This document shows positions 9,686 through 18,240 of a stretch of DNA of 51,889 nt, piece by piece. The notes beneath the pieces are model-generated. The model made no database searches, was not told the origin of the DNA, and saw only the letters and a program-made list of their open reading frames with translations. Position numbers and translations under genes: made by a program. This DNA comes from Salinimicrobium profundisediminis (GTDB taxonomy: Bacteria > Bacteroidota > Bacteroidia > Flavobacteriales > Flavobacteriaceae): the NCBI RefSeq assembly GCF_026241755.1, contig NZ_JAPJDA010000028.1:1-51889 (forward strand), written 5' to 3'. Each line of letters opens with the position of its first letter. The first letter of the stretch is position 1.

Positions 9686-9702
9686 CAAAAATGGCATTTT
9701 TG
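9686..9702. repeat. Dispersed palindrome, intergenic copy 2 of a pair
   Basis: Perfect arms with central G. A CTTCGGAAA motif lies 7 nt upstream, as also seen near the 4244 copy. The rest of this 291-nt gap is AT-rich with no clear promoter. Confidence 0.88.
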
Positions 9703-9892
9703 AAGGGTATAAAAGCCAAACCCTCCCGATGCTGCTTTTTTTTTAAAAGGGATTCAAATTACATGGGTTTTAAGAAAAAAGATTGCATTTAACTGAAAAA
9801 ATCTGCCTCCCGGCTTCAACACTTGATTTTTGTCATTGTTTTCTCTATTAAGTCTTTCTTATTTTTAGTTGCTTACCGCTAATTCTATAAAT

Positions 9893-10915
9893 ATGAAACG
9901 CTTTCTACTCCTGTTGTCGCTTTTTGTGATCATTTCCTGCAAAAATAAAAATGAGAATACCGAAACTGACTTTACCGATGAAGGTTACGAGCTGCTTACC
10001 GATGCAAGTGTGTATTTTCAGCCTTTATCTTCGGTAGAAATGGAAGAACCCGACTCTAATGCAGTAAAACTCGGGAAGCATTTATTTTATGACACCCGTT
10101 TGTCGGGAGAGGGGAATATCAGCTGTAATTCCTGTCACAACCTGAACACTTATGGGGTAGACAACCGGCAATTCTCTCCCGGAGATGTTGAAGGAACCTT
10201 TGGGAACCGGAATTCCCCCACGGTACTTTACGCCGCTTTACACAAAATGCAGTTTTGGGATGGCCGTGCACAAACTGTAGAAGAACAGGCTGCAGGCCCC
10301 ATTTTAAACCCTATTGAACACAATATTAAACAGGAAGAACAGCTGGTAAACCGCCTGAAAGAAGTTGAGCTATACCAGGATTTGTTTACCAAAGCTTATG
10401 GCGACGAAGGAATTACATTTGAAAATGCCCTTAAAGCCATTGGGGCTTTTGAACGCACCCTGATGCCAAAAAGCCGGTTTGACTCCTATCTCGAAGGAGA
10501 TCATTCTGCCCTTACTGAAAGAGAAAAATCCGGACTTAAAAGCTTTATAAATGCCGGTTGTATCACCTGCCACAGTGGCGTTGCCATGGGCGGACAAATG
10601 TTCCAGAAATTTGGTTTGTACGAAGATTACTGGAAATACACCGAATCTGAAACTATTGATCTGGGACTCTATGAAATAAGTCAGGATGAAATGGATAAGT
10701 ATTTCTTCAAAGTTCCCGGTTTGCGCAATATTGAACATACCTACCCATACTTCCACGACGGCTCTGTAGAAGATCTTAACAAAGCGGTAGAAATTATGGT
10801 AGAATTGCAAACTGCCAACGATCTTTCTGAAACAGAGATTGAAGATATTGTGGCCTTCTTAAAGAGCCTGTCTGCCGATGTTCGGGACGAGGCAAAACAA
10901 AATCCCTTTGAGTAG
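9893..10915 (+). CDS. Di-heme cytochrome c peroxidase (CcpA/MauG family), lipoprotein
   Basis: 340 aa from ATG 9893. I chose this start over the in-frame TTG at 9869 because it begins a clean lipoprotein signal (KRFLLLLSLFVIISC, lipobox Cys16). Two c-type heme sites are visible: CNSCH at 78-82 (high-potential peroxidatic end) and CITCH at 223-227. Blocks GKHLFYDTRLSGEGNISC, QFWDGRA and FKVPGLRNIEHTYPYFHDG are standard for the family. It should reduce periplasmic H2O2 with electrons from a small cytochrome or copper protein, anchored to a membrane by lipid. It appears monocistronic. Confidence 0.93.
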   Translation: MKRFLLLLSLFVIISCKNKNENTETDFTDEGYELLTDASVYFQPLSSVEMEEPDSNAVKLGKHLFYDTRLSGEGNISCNSCHNLNTYGVDNRQFSPGDVEGTFGNRNSPTVLYAALHKMQFWDGRAQTVEEQAAGPILNPIEHNIKQEEQLVNRLKEVELYQDLFTKAYGDEGITFENALKAIGAFERTLMPKSRFDSYLEGDHSALTEREKSGLKSFINAGCITCHSGVAMGGQMFQKFGLYEDYWKYTESETIDLGLYEISQDEMDKYFFKVPGLRNIEHTYPYFHDGSVEDLNKAVEIMVELQTANDLSETEIEDIVAFLKSLSADVRDEAKQNPFE

Positions 10916-11033
10916 GCGACAATTAATCGGGATAGGTTTACAGGCCCTTATACTTCCGCAGAAAATTGAGTAATAGGGAGAAGGAAGTTATTTTAAATTG
11001 ATCATTGAGGGAGAGTTCACTTTTAAGAGGTTC

Positions 11034-11050
11034 CAAAAATGCCATTTTTG
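11034..11050. repeat. Dispersed palindrome, last copy before the accessory island
   Basis: Perfect arms with central C. The next copy to the right is at 20193, so the 11.1-20.1 kb stretch has none. The wider gap 10916-11255 holds this palindrome, a minus-strand terminator and otherwise featureless AT-rich sequence. Confidence 0.88.
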
Positions 11051-11122
11051 GGAAGTGTTTTGAAGACAGGAGCATCAAATAAACATCATCACTAAAAAGC
11101 AAAATAGAGAACATCAGGAAGC

Positions 11123-11153
11123 AAAAAAAAACCTTTCAGCGAACTGAAAGGTT
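11123..11153 (-). terminator. Rho-independent terminator facing the minus strand, with no gene feeding it
   Basis: Perfect 10-bp stem AACCTTTCAG / CTGAAAGGTT with a CGAA loop. On the minus strand it ends in a run of nine T residues. No minus-strand gene lies upstream of it (to its right), so it is either the terminator of a lost gene or of a small RNA. Confidence 0.75.
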
Positions 11154-11255
11154 ATAAAACTAATTCAATAATATGTTTTTAGAATAAACCTAAATACTTC
11201 TTCCCCCCAGAAAAAATAAATAGATAGTATTCATTATCGAATTAACCCAGTTTAA

Positions 11256-11816
11256 ACTGCGCTCGCAGAGATTACTTTATTAAAACCAGATATTGCCATT
11301 TTAGACATTAGGGTTGAAGGTTCACAAACAGGAATCTGGTTAGGGAACCAGTTAGACATCCCGCTCATCTATTTAACTGCTTTTAACGATGTAGAGACCA
11401 TCAAAAAAGCAATTGCTACAAAACCCACCAGCTACCTGGTAAAACCCTTTAATAACAAGGACCTTTTTATTGCTGTAGAACTGGCTGTGAGTAAAATACA
11501 AACGAAAGCAAAAATTGTTGTAAAGGATAAAGACAAAAAAGTCATCCTGTCAGAAGAACAGATCCTGTTTGCAAAAAAAGAAGATCAATACCTCATGCTT
11601 TATTTAGAAAATTCTGAAAAGTTGATCCGTTCGAGTATTAAAGAGTTTTTAGCGCAGGTGAATTCTTCTTCCTTTTTACAAGTGCACCGGTCCTATATCA
11701 TCAACAAAAAATGTGTCACTGCCTTTAACAACAAAGAGATTACCATTGGCAACAAGAATATTCCCATCTCAAAAAGATACGCGAAAGAAGTTTTAGGGGA
11801 AATCTCTCCTTCTTGA
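11256..11816 (+). pseudogene. LytTR response regulator, 5'-truncated receiver domain
   Basis: Reading in frame from 11256 (just after an in-frame TAA at 11253) gives the C-terminal two thirds of a CheY-like receiver: LLKPDIAILDIRVEG (phospho-acceptor Asp strand), IPLIYLTAFNDVETI (switch Thr), SYLVKPFNNKDL (conserved Lys). It runs directly into a complete LytTR DNA-binding domain (about the last 105 residues; FLQVHRSYIINKKCVTAF). The first roughly 45 receiver residues, including the acidic pocket and the start codon, are absent. A GTG at 11487 could start a stand-alone LytTR protein, but it lies inside the helix following the receiver core. I therefore read this as a truncated remnant at the island edge. 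Confidence 0.8.
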
Positions 11817-12262
11817 TGCCTTTTCATTTTTAAATTCAAGTAACTAAGCTGAAGAACTCAATGTGGAATTTAAAGTCTCCTGCTTTGAAGCAAATGAGAA
11901 TAATTTTTATATTAACGGTAAAATCCACAAAGGGCTTGAGCAAGTTTTAGCTTCAGTTTATGAAATTCATGACTGAAGCTAAAACATATTAAACTTTAAT
12001 TCTTCTGGTTACAAATAATCACCTGTAAGAGCTTGGTTCGTCAAACACTAAAAGCCTCTGAAGGAAAAAGAAAAAATATCTTTTTATTAATCAAATTTGT
12101 GTGAGAGTGGACAATAGCTCTTTTACTAAAAACATGATAATATATTTTTTCAATTCTCATTAAATTATTAATAATTTTTGAATATTTTTAAAGACTCCGC
12201 TGCAGAGTCAATATTGTCCCTACCCAAGAAAAACAATTGCAGCTGTTAGAAAACCCATCATA
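11817..12262. other. 446-nt AT-rich intergenic stretch with a gene-like remnant and a long hairpin
   Basis: An open frame without ATG at about 11850-11976 reads like the tail of a protein (ending NGKIHKGLEQVLASVYEIHD) but is unrecognised. It ends inside the 14-bp inverted repeat at 11944-11985. Bases 12120-12205 are extremely AT-rich. No clear TAnnTTTG promoter for the helicase gene is visible. Confidence 0.5.
11944..11985. repeat. Perfect 14-bp inverted repeat (hairpin)
   Basis: Arms GTTTTAGCTTCAGT and ACTGAAGCTAAAAC flank a 14-nt loop that is itself partly self-complementary (ATGAA/TTCAT). The flanks are not T-rich enough for a classical terminator. It may be a REP-like element or the terminator of the decayed gene before it. 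Confidence 0.75.
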
Positions 12263-12442
12263 ATGAACAAAGGGCTAGGGCATAAAGCACATTCACTATT
12301 ACCAGAACCGCATTTGGTAACCAAGTTGTTGAGAGCTGTCTCTTCATTTATTTCCCCTCCTTACCTATTATCCTTTGAATCGATTCCGCTTAACCTTTTA
12401 GGAGATGAATATTTAATTAATACCAACTGTAAAAACCTATGA
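12263..12442 (+). CDS. Possible small ORF (59 aa) coupled to the helicase gene
   Basis: ATG AAC AAA at 12263 opens a 59-codon frame whose TGA overlaps the helicase ATG (ATGA, 12439-12442), the classical arrangement for translational coupling. The peptide begins MNKGLGHKAHSLLPEPHL and has no recognisable domain or membrane segment. No ribosome binding site is visible. It could be a leader peptide or chance; the overlap is the only support. Confidence 0.3.
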   Translation: MNKGLGHKAHSLLPEPHLVTKLLRAVSSFISPPYLLSFESIPLNLLGDEYLINTNCKNL

Positions 12443-15400
12443 ACATTCAACTGGAACTCTTAGCCAGAGAGCGAATGAACCTCGCCCTCTTACAGAACCG
12501 CATCCCTCTTATTCAAAAGTTACAGATTGGTAACGATACAGAAGAACATTTAGAAAATCTGAAACTAAAGATAAAGTCCGATCCAGAAGGTGTCTTGAAT
12601 GGGGAAATGGCAATTTCCTCTATTCCTCCTGGTGAAACTTTCATCGTAGAAAATCCCATTATAAGCCACTCCTGGGACTACTTTAAAAACGTAAATGAAA
12701 AAATTCGGGGAAGAGTTTTGGTTGATTTACTGGATACAGAGGGTACTATTATATCACAGACCTTTCAGGATTTAGAAATCGAGCCAGAGAGTGTTTGGTT
12801 AGGGCAACAGGCGCCACTTGAACTTGTGGTGAGTCACATAATGCCAAACAGCGACATTGTTCAGCGAATCAATCGAAAGGCTGCGGATTTTCTTAAGGAA
12901 TTGACGGGAAATTCTGCTTTGAGTGGTTATCAAAGTAAAAATCGTGAACGGATATATCAAACAGGTCAGGCAATATATCAGGCTATTCGAGAAGAAAACA
13001 TCACCTATTCAGAAGCTCCCGCCAGTTTTGAAGATACAGGTCAAAAAATTCGTACGCCAGAGCAGATCCTTAAACATGCAATGGCTAACTGCTTGGATAT
13101 TTCTCTTCTTTACGCTGCTTGTTTAGAACAGGCGGGGATTCATTCATTAGTATTTATAATACAAGGTCATGCTTATGCAGGCTTTTGGTTGGAAGACAAA
13201 TTTCTTCCGCGACCTTTGGAGGAAGATGCTCAGTTTTTCAGGAAAAGGATTGAACTGGATGAAATGGCGGCTATAGAAATCACTAGCGCCACAGCTGATT
13301 CTCATATTGGTTTTTCTCAATTAGAGAGTTTGGGTAAAGACCACTTTAAAAATGGTGAGAACTTTATTTGTGGTATAGACGTGACTCATTGCCGGCGGCA
13401 CGCCAGAATTCATCCCCTAAATGATTCAGTATCGTTAGCTAATAAGACAACAGAGAAAAGAGCGCTAAGAAAGGAAGAAACGGAATTGGAGACCCGAAGC
13501 TTTAAAGAATTTGAATTACCTGAAAATGTCGAGGCTCGCGAGAAAGAGCTCGATAAGTGGAAAGACAAACTTCTGGACCTTAGCTTCCGTAATCGCCTTT
13601 TGAACTTTCGCCCTAATAAAGGAACTGTGGAAATCCTTTGTCATAGCCCGAACGAAATTGAGGATATACTTGCTGATGGTGCAGCTTTCGAAATATTGCC
13701 TGAACCACGACAAAGTTCTTTGAACCTCCAACGGACCGATCAAGAAGAGATTCTAACAGACCAGATAACCTTAAACTTTGAAAGAAAGAAACTGTTAACA
13801 AAACTATCTGAGACCAAATTTCAGACAGTACTGAACAGTCTTTATCGTTCGGTTGTGAATGCAGAAGAAGAAACCGGGGCTAATACATTGTTTCTTGCTT
13901 TAGGTATACTTTCCTGGAAGGAGACTGATCGAAGTCAGACAGAGAGAAGATCTCCACTCCTGTTGCTTCCCGTAAACCTCAAGAAAAAAACAGTTGGAGG
14001 TAAATTTTCCCTGTCACTCCGCGACGATGATACCGTGTTAAACCATACTCTTCTTCAAAAACTAAAAAGGGATTTTGATTTAGAGTTCCCTGGTTTGGAT
14101 CCTCTTCCTGAAGACAAATCTGGAGTAAATGTTCAATTGATATTTGACATTATTAGAAAAATAATTCGTGACAGACGTGGATGGGAAGTTAAAGAAGAAG
14201 TATGGCTCAGTGAATTTTCTTTTCAGAAGTACCTCATGTGGAAAGAACTGGATAATCACTATGAGGATATGCTCAAAAGCCCTGTGATTCGCACAATAAT
14301 GACTTCAGAAGCCCCCGATGAAATACCAGAATTCGTTTCAGAAGATAAGGTGGAAGAGCTACTTCATCCTAAGGATCTGTATTGCCCTCTGTCAGCAGAC
14401 TCATCCCAAATGGCTGCAGTGCTATCAGCAGCGGAAGGCAACAGTTTTGTACTCCAGGGGCCTCCCGGCACGGGAAAATCTCAGACCATAGCTAACATGA
14501 TATCTCACTGCATTGGAATTGGAAAACGAGTACTCTTTGTTTCCGAAAAGAAAGTTGCATTAGAAGTGGTCTACAGGCGCTTACAAGAGATTGGCATTGG
14601 TCCTTTTTGTCTGGAACTTCATTCTAAAAAATCAGAAAAGAAGGAAGTTGTAAAAAGCTTCTACAATGCTCTGGAATTTAATTCCGAGCCCCTTAATGGC
14701 GAATGGAACCAGGTTTCAGAAGAATTAAAAACCTCTAGGGACGGATTAAATAACTACTTCCGGGAACTTCATGAAGTAAGTCCTTCAGGTATTTCAGCAT
14801 ATAAAGCTTTTGGATTGGCTTCAAGAAACCCCAATATGCCGAAGATAGATCTTAATTTCGAAAGTTTTCTGAAATTCCCTCTAGCTATGTTTAGAGAACT
14901 CGTTTCAAAATTAAAAACCTGGGAGGAATTTGCAGGAAGCCTAACAAATGAAGAATATTTAGCTTGGGCCACAGTTCAAAAAAAGGAATGGAATAGCAGA
15001 ACCGAAGAGGTAGTAATTCAATTGATGAACAAAATCAAGCCCCTGATTGAGGAGCTTGAAAGAATAAGTGGGGATGTCAATAATAAACTCCCAATCAATC
15101 CAAAATGGAAAATTGTCGACTGGCTAGCCTTGAGAGATTTTGTTGATAAGCTATTGGATACACCGAAGATAAAACCTGGATTTCTCAACCAAGGAGATTT
15201 CTCACAATATAATTCCGAATTTTATGAGAATTTAGAACATTTAAAAAATCAAGCAGAAATCAGGCAAAAGCTGGAGAAGGTGTTCCAGGCAAAAGTGTTT
15301 CAGGAGAATTTTTATGAGCTGAAGCAGCAACTACAGGAAACTCGAGAGGGTTTTTTCCTTATCTCATTTTTTAAGAAGCTAAAGTTTAAAAGAAGCCTTA

Positions 15401-18231
15401 AAGCTCTGTTGAAAGACAAATTAGAACCTCTGGACAATTATGCTCAATATTTTGTAGATGGAATAAGATATCAGGAAGGTTTAATTAAAGAAGAAAGGGC
15501 CTGCCGCTTCGTAAAAGAAGCAATAGGAGAAGAATACCAGCTTACAAATGATGAGAAATTTCGAAAAGCGATGGCCTGGGCAGAAGATGTGAATAAAGAT
15601 CTTTTAGCCCTCTACTCTTCAGATTTTGAAACAGCCGCCTCAGCTAAGGCTTTTATTGCCAACTTGATTGAAAATAGATCCTTAGCCCTGGCGGAATCAA
15701 GCGAAATAAAAAAAGAATTTGACCAAAAGCACGAATTTTTAACTGACCTCAGATCAAATCTAAATTTGCTGAAGGACGAACTGGAGATAAAATCTGGATT
15801 TGCTGAAGTAAAAGCGACTGAACTAGCACAAAAACTTAAAGCTATTCAAAACTCTTTTTCGCTGTTCAGAGATATTACCACAATGAATGTTTTGAAGTCT
15901 GAACTTTCTGTAGCAGGTTTAGATCCGCTTTTTGAAGCTGTGGATAAAACAGAGGTCTCAAAATCAAAAATCTACGAGGTTTTCAATTATAACTTTCATC
16001 GTCAATGGCTACAGGAGAAAAATGAAGGCTCTGATATTTTAAATAGCACCACCGGATTACAGCTCAACAAGTTGGATTCTGATTTTAAAACTTTAGATCA
16101 TAAGTACAGAGGTTATACTGAAAAGGCTCTCTCCGGCAAAATATCTGCTGACAAACCCAGAATGGGGAATCTGATTTTACCCGATTCGCCGGTAGGTCTT
16201 ATTGTGAAGGAAAATAAGAAGAGTAGGCGGCATCTTCCTATTCGAAAGTTTCTGGATTCGATTGATTCAGTAGCTAAAAGCCTCAAGCCTTGCTACCTCA
16301 TGAGCCCGATGTCCGTGAGTCAATATCTGCCAATTTCCCCAGATTTTGACATAGTCATCTTTGATGAAGCTTCACAAATACCACCTTGGGATGCCATAGG
16401 GGCATTGTCGAGAGGAAAACAGGCAATAATAGTCGGAGACACTAAACAATTGCCACCAACGGCTTTCTTTAGCATGAAATCAGAAGATGATTCAGATGAA
16501 AAGATAGACTGTGAAAGCGTTCTGGAAATGTTTGGTAGTATATATCCTGAAATGCTTCTTAAATGGCATTATCGAAGTCGCTCTGAGAGTCTTATCAGTT
16601 TTTCAAATCATCACATTTATGATAATAGGCTTCACACCTTTCCCGCCAGTGATACTGAAGATGACAAAGTTTCTTTAAAGGTAGTAAATGGTAAGAATGC
16701 TTTTTATGATAAGGGGAAATCCAAGACAAATGGTGGGGAGGCTAACGCTGTAGTTGATGAAATATTTAATCGCCTAAAAGAAGAAAGCACTGGCTCCATT
16801 GGGGTGGTAACCTTTAGCTCCGTCCAGGCGAACCTCATCAGCGATTTAATCGATGCGCGTCTGCAAAAGGAGCCACAATTTGAAAGTTTTTTCGACGCCA
16901 ATAATCCTGAATATATCTTTGTTAAGAACCTCGAAAATGTGCAGGGAGATGAAAGAGATTTGATCTTATTTTCTGTAGGCTATGGTAAAGACAGTCTTGG
17001 AAAAATAAGTCGAAATTTTGGTCCATTAAATAATTCAGGAGGTGAACGTCGTCTAAATGTCGCAGTGACTCGAGCCAGAAATGAAGTAAAAATATTTTCA
17101 AACTTTCACCCACGGGAGCTTGATGTTAGCACAAGCAGCTCAGAAGGACTACGTCTACTAAAGGAATATTTGCTATATGCACAAGAAGGCCATAAAGCCC
17201 TTCTTCGACAACAATCCTTCAACATTGAAGATGAGTTTGGTTCTCTTTTTGAAAAAGAGGTTGCTGTTGCACTCAGAAATAAGGGCTGGAATGTGCGGAC
17301 ACAGATAGGAGTTGGTGGATATCGTGTAGACTTAGGAATAGTACATCCAGAGTATCATGGACGTTTCTTGGCAGGCATAGAATGTGATGGTGCACGTTAC
17401 CACTCTGCAAAATCAGCCAGGGACAGAGATATTTTAAGGCAGATGGTGTTAGAAGGGCTGGGCTGGACAATTTTAAGGATTTGGTCAACTGATTGGTGGT
17501 ACGATAGCAGCAAATGTATAGATAAGCTACATCAAGAATTAGAAGCTTTGTTAGTTGCTCCCAGAGAGGCTATTAAAGAAGTCTTTAAAGAAATAGACAC
17601 TTCCAAATTTATTGCGGAAGATAAAGAATCTGAGCAACAGGAAGAGGAGATTAATGTACTTCAGGAAAATTTACCACCAGTCAAGAACTCTTCATTATTT
17701 GACCCTACAGTGGTGGATCTAACTCCTATGGGAGATTTTTTTGAGAATCCTACATTAGTAAGTAGCCAGGTGAAGGATTTTGTTCAATCCTTGACACCTG
17801 TTTCCAGAGAAGAATGTTTTTCAACTATATCCCGCTCCTGGGGATTTGCACGAAGAGGAAATAGAATAGACCTATTTTTAGAAACTTGCTCTAAAAATAT
17901 CCATCGTACTAAATCTAATGGTCAAGTATTCTTCTGGAATTCTCCAGATGATGTTGGAGCGGTTGAAGCTCTTCGATTGCCACCAGATGGTCAGCAGAGA
18001 CACCCATCCACTATTGCACCTGAAGAACTTTTACATGGTTTTTTGCCTTTACTTCAAAGTAATATTGAGATTCCAAAAGATGTGCTTTACAAAGAGGTGG
18101 CAAAAATGCTTGGCTTCAGTAGGATCACAAAAGAGAATACAAAACATATGGAACCCGCCTTAGATATTCTGAAAAAAACCCAGAGAATAAGTATTGAGAA
18201 AAATGTTGTAATCTTTCAAAAACAAAATTAA
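12439..18231 (+). CDS. Giant DUF4011 helicase with transglutaminase-like, Vsr-like nuclease and DUF3320 domains
   Basis: 1930 aa, one polypeptide. Order seen: a beta-rich N-terminus; a transglutaminase-like core (NCLDISLLYAACLEQAG with Cys218, GHAYAGFW with His244); DUF4011 (LDKWKDKLLDLSFRNRLLNF, about 372-392); SF1-type helicase with Walker A GPPGTGKSQ (Lys680), a long coiled-coil-rich insertion (about 720-1260), Walker B FDEAS (Asp1309-Glu1310), GDTKQLPPTAFF, VQGDERD and VAVTRAR (Arg1545); a PD-(D/E)xK/Vsr-like nuclease (VDLGI Asp1631, IECDG Glu1648/Asp1650, RIWSTDWW); and a C-terminal DUF3320-like region. All motifs look intact. The architecture suggests nucleic-acid sensing and cleavage, as in single-protein helicase-nuclease immunity factors; function is inferred, not known. 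The K+ channel gene follows after 9 nt. Confidence 0.9.
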   Translation: MNIQLELLARERMNLALLQNRIPLIQKLQIGNDTEEHLENLKLKIKSDPEGVLNGEMAISSIPPGETFIVENPIISHSWDYFKNVNEKIRGRVLVDLLDTEGTIISQTFQDLEIEPESVWLGQQAPLELVVSHIMPNSDIVQRINRKAADFLKELTGNSALSGYQSKNRERIYQTGQAIYQAIREENITYSEAPASFEDTGQKIRTPEQILKHAMANCLDISLLYAACLEQAGIHSLVFIIQGHAYAGFWLEDKFLPRPLEEDAQFFRKRIELDEMAAIEITSATADSHIGFSQLESLGKDHFKNGENFICGIDVTHCRRHARIHPLNDSVSLANKTTEKRALRKEETELETRSFKEFELPENVEAREKELDKWKDKLLDLSFRNRLLNFRPNKGTVEILCHSPNEIEDILADGAAFEILPEPRQSSLNLQRTDQEEILTDQITLNFERKKLLTKLSETKFQTVLNSLYRSVVNAEEETGANTLFLALGILSWKETDRSQTERRSPLLLLPVNLKKKTVGGKFSLSLRDDDTVLNHTLLQKLKRDFDLEFPGLDPLPEDKSGVNVQLIFDIIRKIIRDRRGWEVKEEVWLSEFSFQKYLMWKELDNHYEDMLKSPVIRTIMTSEAPDEIPEFVSEDKVEELLHPKDLYCPLSADSSQMAAVLSAAEGNSFVLQGPPGTGKSQTIANMISHCIGIGKRVLFVSEKKVALEVVYRRLQEIGIGPFCLELHSKKSEKKEVVKSFYNALEFNSEPLNGEWNQVSEELKTSRDGLNNYFRELHEVSPSGISAYKAFGLASRNPNMPKIDLNFESFLKFPLAMFRELVSKLKTWEEFAGSLTNEEYLAWATVQKKEWNSRTEEVVIQLMNKIKPLIEELERISGDVNNKLPINPKWKIVDWLALRDFVDKLLDTPKIKPGFLNQGDFSQYNSEFYENLEHLKNQAEIRQKLEKVFQAKVFQENFYELKQQLQETREGFFLISFFKKLKFKRSLKALLKDKLEPLDNYAQYFVDGIRYQEGLIKEERACRFVKEAIGEEYQLTNDEKFRKAMAWAEDVNKDLLALYSSDFETAASAKAFIANLIENRSLALAESSEIKKEFDQKHEFLTDLRSNLNLLKDELEIKSGFAEVKATELAQKLKAIQNSFSLFRDITTMNVLKSELSVAGLDPLFEAVDKTEVSKSKIYEVFNYNFHRQWLQEKNEGSDILNSTTGLQLNKLDSDFKTLDHKYRGYTEKALSGKISADKPRMGNLILPDSPVGLIVKENKKSRRHLPIRKFLDSIDSVAKSLKPCYLMSPMSVSQYLPISPDFDIVIFDEASQIPPWDAIGALSRGKQAIIVGDTKQLPPTAFFSMKSEDDSDEKIDCESVLEMFGSIYPEMLLKWHYRSRSESLISFSNHHIYDNRLHTFPASDTEDDKVSLKVVNGKNAFYDKGKSKTNGGEANAVVDEIFNRLKEESTGSIGVVTFSSVQANLISDLIDARLQKEPQFESFFDANNPEYIFVKNLENVQGDERDLILFSVGYGKDSLGKISRNFGPLNNSGGERRLNVAVTRARNEVKIFSNFHPRELDVSTSSSEGLRLLKEYLLYAQEGHKALLRQQSFNIEDEFGSLFEKEVAVALRNKGWNVRTQIGVGGYRVDLGIVHPEYHGRFLAGIECDGARYHSAKSARDRDILRQMVLEGLGWTILRIWSTDWWYDSSKCIDKLHQELEALLVAPREAIKEVFKEIDTSKFIAEDKESEQQEEEINVLQENLPPVKNSSLFDPTVVDLTPMGDFFENPTLVSSQVKDFVQSLTPVSREECFSTISRSWGFARRGNRIDLFLETCSKNIHRTKSNGQVFFWNSPDDVGAVEALRLPPDGQQRHPSTIAPEELLHGFLPLLQSNIEIPKDVLYKEVAKMLGFSRITKENTKHMEPALDILKKTQRISIEKNVVIFQKQN

Positions 18232-18240
18232 TCCTGAAAA

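Noticed and set aside
11487-11816. Intact stand-alone LytTR protein from GTG 11487
   Set aside because: The upstream in-frame sequence encodes a receiver domain that is cut short, so a truncated response regulator explains it better.
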